Source: Apostichopus parvimensis
Taxonomy: Eukaryota; Echinodermata; Holothuroidea; Aspidochirotida; Stichopodidae
Length of the DNA stretch: 22,563 bases
Direction: 5' to 3'
Assembly (NCBI GenBank): GCA_000934455.1
Contig: KN884063.1
Span: 86,570-109,132, forward strand
The notes beneath the pieces were generated by a model. That model worked only from the letters and a program-made list of their open reading frames with translations. It did not search any database and was not told the DNA's origin. Below are positions 20,004-22,563 of this stretch, one piece after another. The position numbers were made by a program, and so were the translations under genes. How positions within the stretch are numbered: position 1 is the stretch's first letter; every line of letters begins with the position of its first letter.

Positions 20004-20129
20004 GTAAGGGTGTCCACATATAAGGCAGGAGGCCTGGGTTTAAATCCTGGTTGAGGTTGAAAATTTTTCACTGTTCTGGATTTTCCAACTCATTACAATT
20101 TCTATTATACATATATATATATATGTTTG

Positions 20130-21070
20130 TGTATATCTATATAGACAATGTATTCAAAACTGCTATACATCTTTGAAGTTGTATAGCGACTTAACCACTT
20201 TGCATAGCATTTTGCAATGCAATAACAGATGAATTATACCCTCTTATATTCTCCAATGCTTGGCTCTTGATGCAACTTTTATTATGAAGCAATTGAATAT
20301 ATAATACGTAAGACTTACTCTTCTTGTTCTTTTTTTTTTATCTACTTTTTCTTCATTGCCATTTGAGTGTTACCATCTAGTTTAATCATACAACCAACGT
20401 TTTTAATGCCCTTTCTATTCATTTTCAATGCAAACGTTTCCCTCTTTGAATATGTTAACTTCGACAGAGAGTACAGGACCACACTGGTGAAAATGATGCA
20501 ATTTACCAATCTTATCAATTTTATTACACATTTTATCAAGTTACCAGGACACCAAAGAGGTACAATTTCCAACCAAGCGTCAAAATTTCTAGACTGCGGG
20601 AAACAATCGGGAGGTTTAAAAAACATGAGTCAAAATTGCGGTTCCATTGAAGTGCCCTAGTTAATATGTTGGGTTTGATTAAGTTACATTGTCCACATTT
20701 CACAAATAAGCAAGAACTTCGGACTGCACATCACAATATTGCGACAGTGCTTGGGGTGGCTTTTTTCATGTCTGCAAAAAAGTAAATGTTGTCTGACATA
20801 AATGTATGTTAGTGATAATGGAGAATGCTAAGGTCCTGGAACTGCCAAACTCCTGACTACAATGTGTAGCATGTACTCTATACTCTCTTGTTGTCCACTC
20901 AAAGTGAACTTAAAGTTTGCCAAAAATTACTTGTTTTCCAGTTGTTTTCAGCAAGCGTTCATGTCGCGTGAATATTCATCATACAGCAAATGAATTCATG
21001 CAATTGTATACACATGATTAAAGGGGCTGGGACACTTGGTGGGCCAAAGTGTAACCAAATATCTGAAATT
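20130..21070. other. no confirmed gene
   Basis: AT-rich. The minus strand at 20546-20594 has a good acceptor-like site (GATTGTTTCCCGCAG) and a possible donor (CCTG|GTAACT) around 49 open bases. At that length this could easily be chance, and no partner was found. The plus-strand 97-codon and minus-strand 94-codon frames overlap here and neither shows a recognisable domain. Confidence 0.45.
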
Positions 21071-21074
21071 AGAA

Positions 21075-21615
21075 ACTGTCCAGTGCTAATACTATACCAC
21101 TGTAAACTGTCCTCTTATATCATGCTTCAAAGGATTCCTACTGACAGTATGAACAGTTCCTTAACATTTTATCTGATTCTAATGCTAATAACACTGGATA
21201 CTGTCATATCATATCATGCTTCAAAGCACTCGGACTAACAGTATGAACAGTTCCTAATCTGTAACTGATGTAATGCTTAATACCACTCTATACTATCCTC
21301 TTATAACTTGCTTCAAAGGACTCCTACTGACAGTATGAACAGTTCCTAAGATTTGATCTAATACCACTGGATACTGTCATATCATATCATGCTTCAAAGC
21401 ACTCGTACTGACAGTAAGAACAGTTCCTTATCTTAAACTGATGCAAATGCTAATACCACTCTATACTGTCCCATGATATCTTGCTTCAAAGGACTCCTAC
21501 TGCCAGTGTGAACAGTTCCTAATAGTTATATGATTTAATGTTTATACCACTCTATACTGTCCTCTTATATCCTGCTTCAAACCACTCATACTGACAGTAT
21601 CAACAGTTCCTAACC
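21075..21615. repeat. satellite-like array, six units of about 81-94 bp
   Basis: The anchor word GCTTCAAA recurs at 21124, 21218, 21310, 21391, 21483 and 21574, giving spacings of 94, 92, 81, 92 and 91. Each unit reads roughly TACTGTC ... GCTTCAAAG.ACTC.TACTGACAGTATGAACAGTTCCTAA ... AATACCACT. Units 2 and 4 share GGATACTGTCATATCATATC and AGCACTCG. Units 1, 3, 5 and 6 carry variants of a CTCTTATATC stretch. The array therefore has a dimeric higher-order pattern over its first four units. An 82-codon frame inside it is not a gene. Confidence 0.95.
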
Positions 21616-21940
21616 TTTTTCTTTCTACATTTTTCTATAATTTTTTAATTATTAGCCAAAAGTGACAATTTATTTTCTGTAAAAGGGTTAGCAATCCAGT
21701 CTAGGAGGAGACTGATGAGGAAAGTGCAGTGGAGTATAGAGGCAGCTAACAGGAGCCCCATCAGTAGTAAATATATGATTTAACTTCACAGTATACATAT
21801 AGTCACAAATGTACAAGCATAATAAATTATAACAAGTTGTAGTATACCACAGGTATCATCTTCTCAAGATGAGTTATGAAGCTCTATTTAGAGCCACTGA
21901 GGTAGCTGTTGTGATAACCGTACTACTTTATCTTGCTTTA

Positions 21941-22270
21941 CGTGGGGAGAGGGAGTGGGTGTGAGGAGTGGGTGTGGGGAGTGGGGAGAGGGTGGGGAGA
22001 GGGCGTGGGGGAGAGGGCGTGGGGAGAGGGCGTGGGAAGAGGGCGTGGGGAGAGGGCGTGGGGAGAGGGCGTGGGGAGAGGGCGTGGGGAGAGGGCGTGG
22101 GGAGAGGGCTGGGGAGAGGGCGTGGGGAGAGGGCATGGGGAGAGGGCGTGGGGAGAGGGCGTGGGGAGAGGGCATGGGAGAGGGCGTGGGGAGATGGAGT
22201 GGGAAGAGGGGTGGGAGATGGAGTGGGAGTGGGGAGCGGGAAAGGGGAGTGGGGAGAGGGAGTGGGGAGG
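21941..22270. repeat. G-rich 13 bp minisatellite
   Basis: The core unit GTGGGGAGAGGGC is repeated about 15 times, mostly perfectly, between about 21990 and 22200, with degenerate GTGGGGAG units on both sides. G-runs on one strand at this density favour G-quadruplex formation. The 13-base period is not a multiple of three and the unit lacks stop codons. All three plus-strand frames are therefore open for 102-138 codons with Gly/Arg/Glu/Trp content, and one minus frame is open with Pro/Ser/Leu content. None of these is called as a gene. Confidence 0.95.
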
Positions 22271-22436
22271 ATATGATAAATATCATAATCATACAGTGTT
22301 TAACACATAGTGTTGAGAGGTTAAGGTTTGATGTTTTGGAAACAAGTCCGAAAGAGTTCAGCCATAGTTAATAAGTAAATGACAACTGTACATACATTTT
22401 TAGATAACTTATCATTTACTTTCGATTGAACTAATC

Positions 22437-22474
22437 TCCTTTTCTTTTCTTTTCCTTTTCCTTTTCTTTTCCTG
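22437..22474. repeat. CTTTT/CCTTT microsatellite
   Basis: About seven imperfect 5-6 base units of CTTTT and CCTTTT type. Nothing else was recognised between 22271 and the end of the window. Confidence 0.85.
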
Positions 22475-22563
22475 CATTCTTTGGCCTGGTACAATGAAAA
22501 TAAGATGCTGTTTAAATGATATGAAATTGTTGTCTAAAGTTACATGTCACCTGCAAACTGTGA

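Larger units (their letters stand above)
18531..20127 (+). mobile_element. tRNA-derived SINE, interrupted by a transposon
   Basis: The left piece (18531-18553) carries a tRNA box A match, TGGCCTAGATGG, at 18538-18549. The right piece (from 20009, or 20004 counting the duplicated bases) carries AAGGCAGGAGGCCTGG and a box B match, GGTTTAAATCC, at 20037-20047. Removing 18554-20003 and one GTAAG copy brings the boxes 32 bases apart, a normal spacing for an RNA polymerase III type 2 promoter. A short unrelated body follows box B and ends near an AT microsatellite (20107-20127), a common SINE tail. The acceptor-stem 3' half is not conserved, so this is a SINE head rather than a tRNA gene. The 3' limit is approximate. 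Confidence 0.75.

Noticed and set aside
19615..20023. 134-codon minus and 84-codon plus ORFs
   Set aside because: They lie within and across the end of the non-autonomous transposon, read through the terminal repeat, and show no transposase motif.
18531..20060. tRNA gene with a giant intron
   Set aside because: Boxes A and B are tRNA-like, but the insert has transposon ends with a target duplication and the acceptor stem does not pair. A disrupted SINE explains it better.
20546..20594. 49-base minus-strand segment with CCCGCAG acceptor and CCTG|GTAACT donor
   Set aside because: Too short to distinguish from chance, two frames are open, and no partner exon was found.
21888..22371. Four overlapping ORFs of 102-138 codons
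   Set aside because: All derive from the stop-free 13 bp minisatellite unit, are open in several frames at once, and have Gly/Arg or Pro/Ser repeats only.

Overview
The window looks like nuclear DNA of an animal, most likely a marine invertebrate such as an echinoderm or another non-vertebrate deuterostome. It is AT-rich, contains no long open reading frame, and is full of minisatellites, microsatellites, poly-C/poly-G runs, inverted repeats and short non-autonomous transposons. The only protein-coding evidence is short open segments flanked by splice-type signals. No bacterial operon, phage, CRISPR array, rRNA or intact tRNA gene is visible. The organism assignment is inference from style only; no marker gene is present.

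Layout: 260-780 is a pyrimidine-rich block holding a ~60 bp minisatellite. 800-2640 shows nothing genic. 2675-3020 is a long imperfect inverted repeat (a fold-back, MITE-like structure). 3031-8990 is mostly featureless, apart from a possible transposon end at 4536 and a small duplicated repeat with two hairpins at 5240-5650. 8997-9620 is a short DNA transposon with TAGGGTGG-type inverted ends. 9868-11950 has a cluster of exon-like open segments on the minus strand, at low confidence. A 28-bp-stem hairpin lies at 12274-12359. 13753-13925 and 15277-15423 are exon candidates on the minus strand. The second is the best gene call here: the first coding exon of an ankyrin-repeat-like protein, whose later exons lie at lower coordinates or beyond the window. 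Three copies of a ~90 bp dispersed repeat (13101, 14881, 15136) lie downstream of that exon.

The best-resolved structure is at 18531-20127. A 1450 bp transposon (18554-20003), with 16 bp inverted ends and an exact 5 bp target duplication, has split the tRNA-like head of a SINE. Box A lies to its left and box B to its right. The right end of the window carries a six-unit ~90 bp satellite with alternating unit types (21075-21615) and a G-rich 13 bp minisatellite (21941-22270). The G-rich array is open in all three plus-strand frames because its unit lacks stop codons.

The window does not show a set of genes working together. Its interest lies in nested mobile elements, repeat architecture and one credible gene start.
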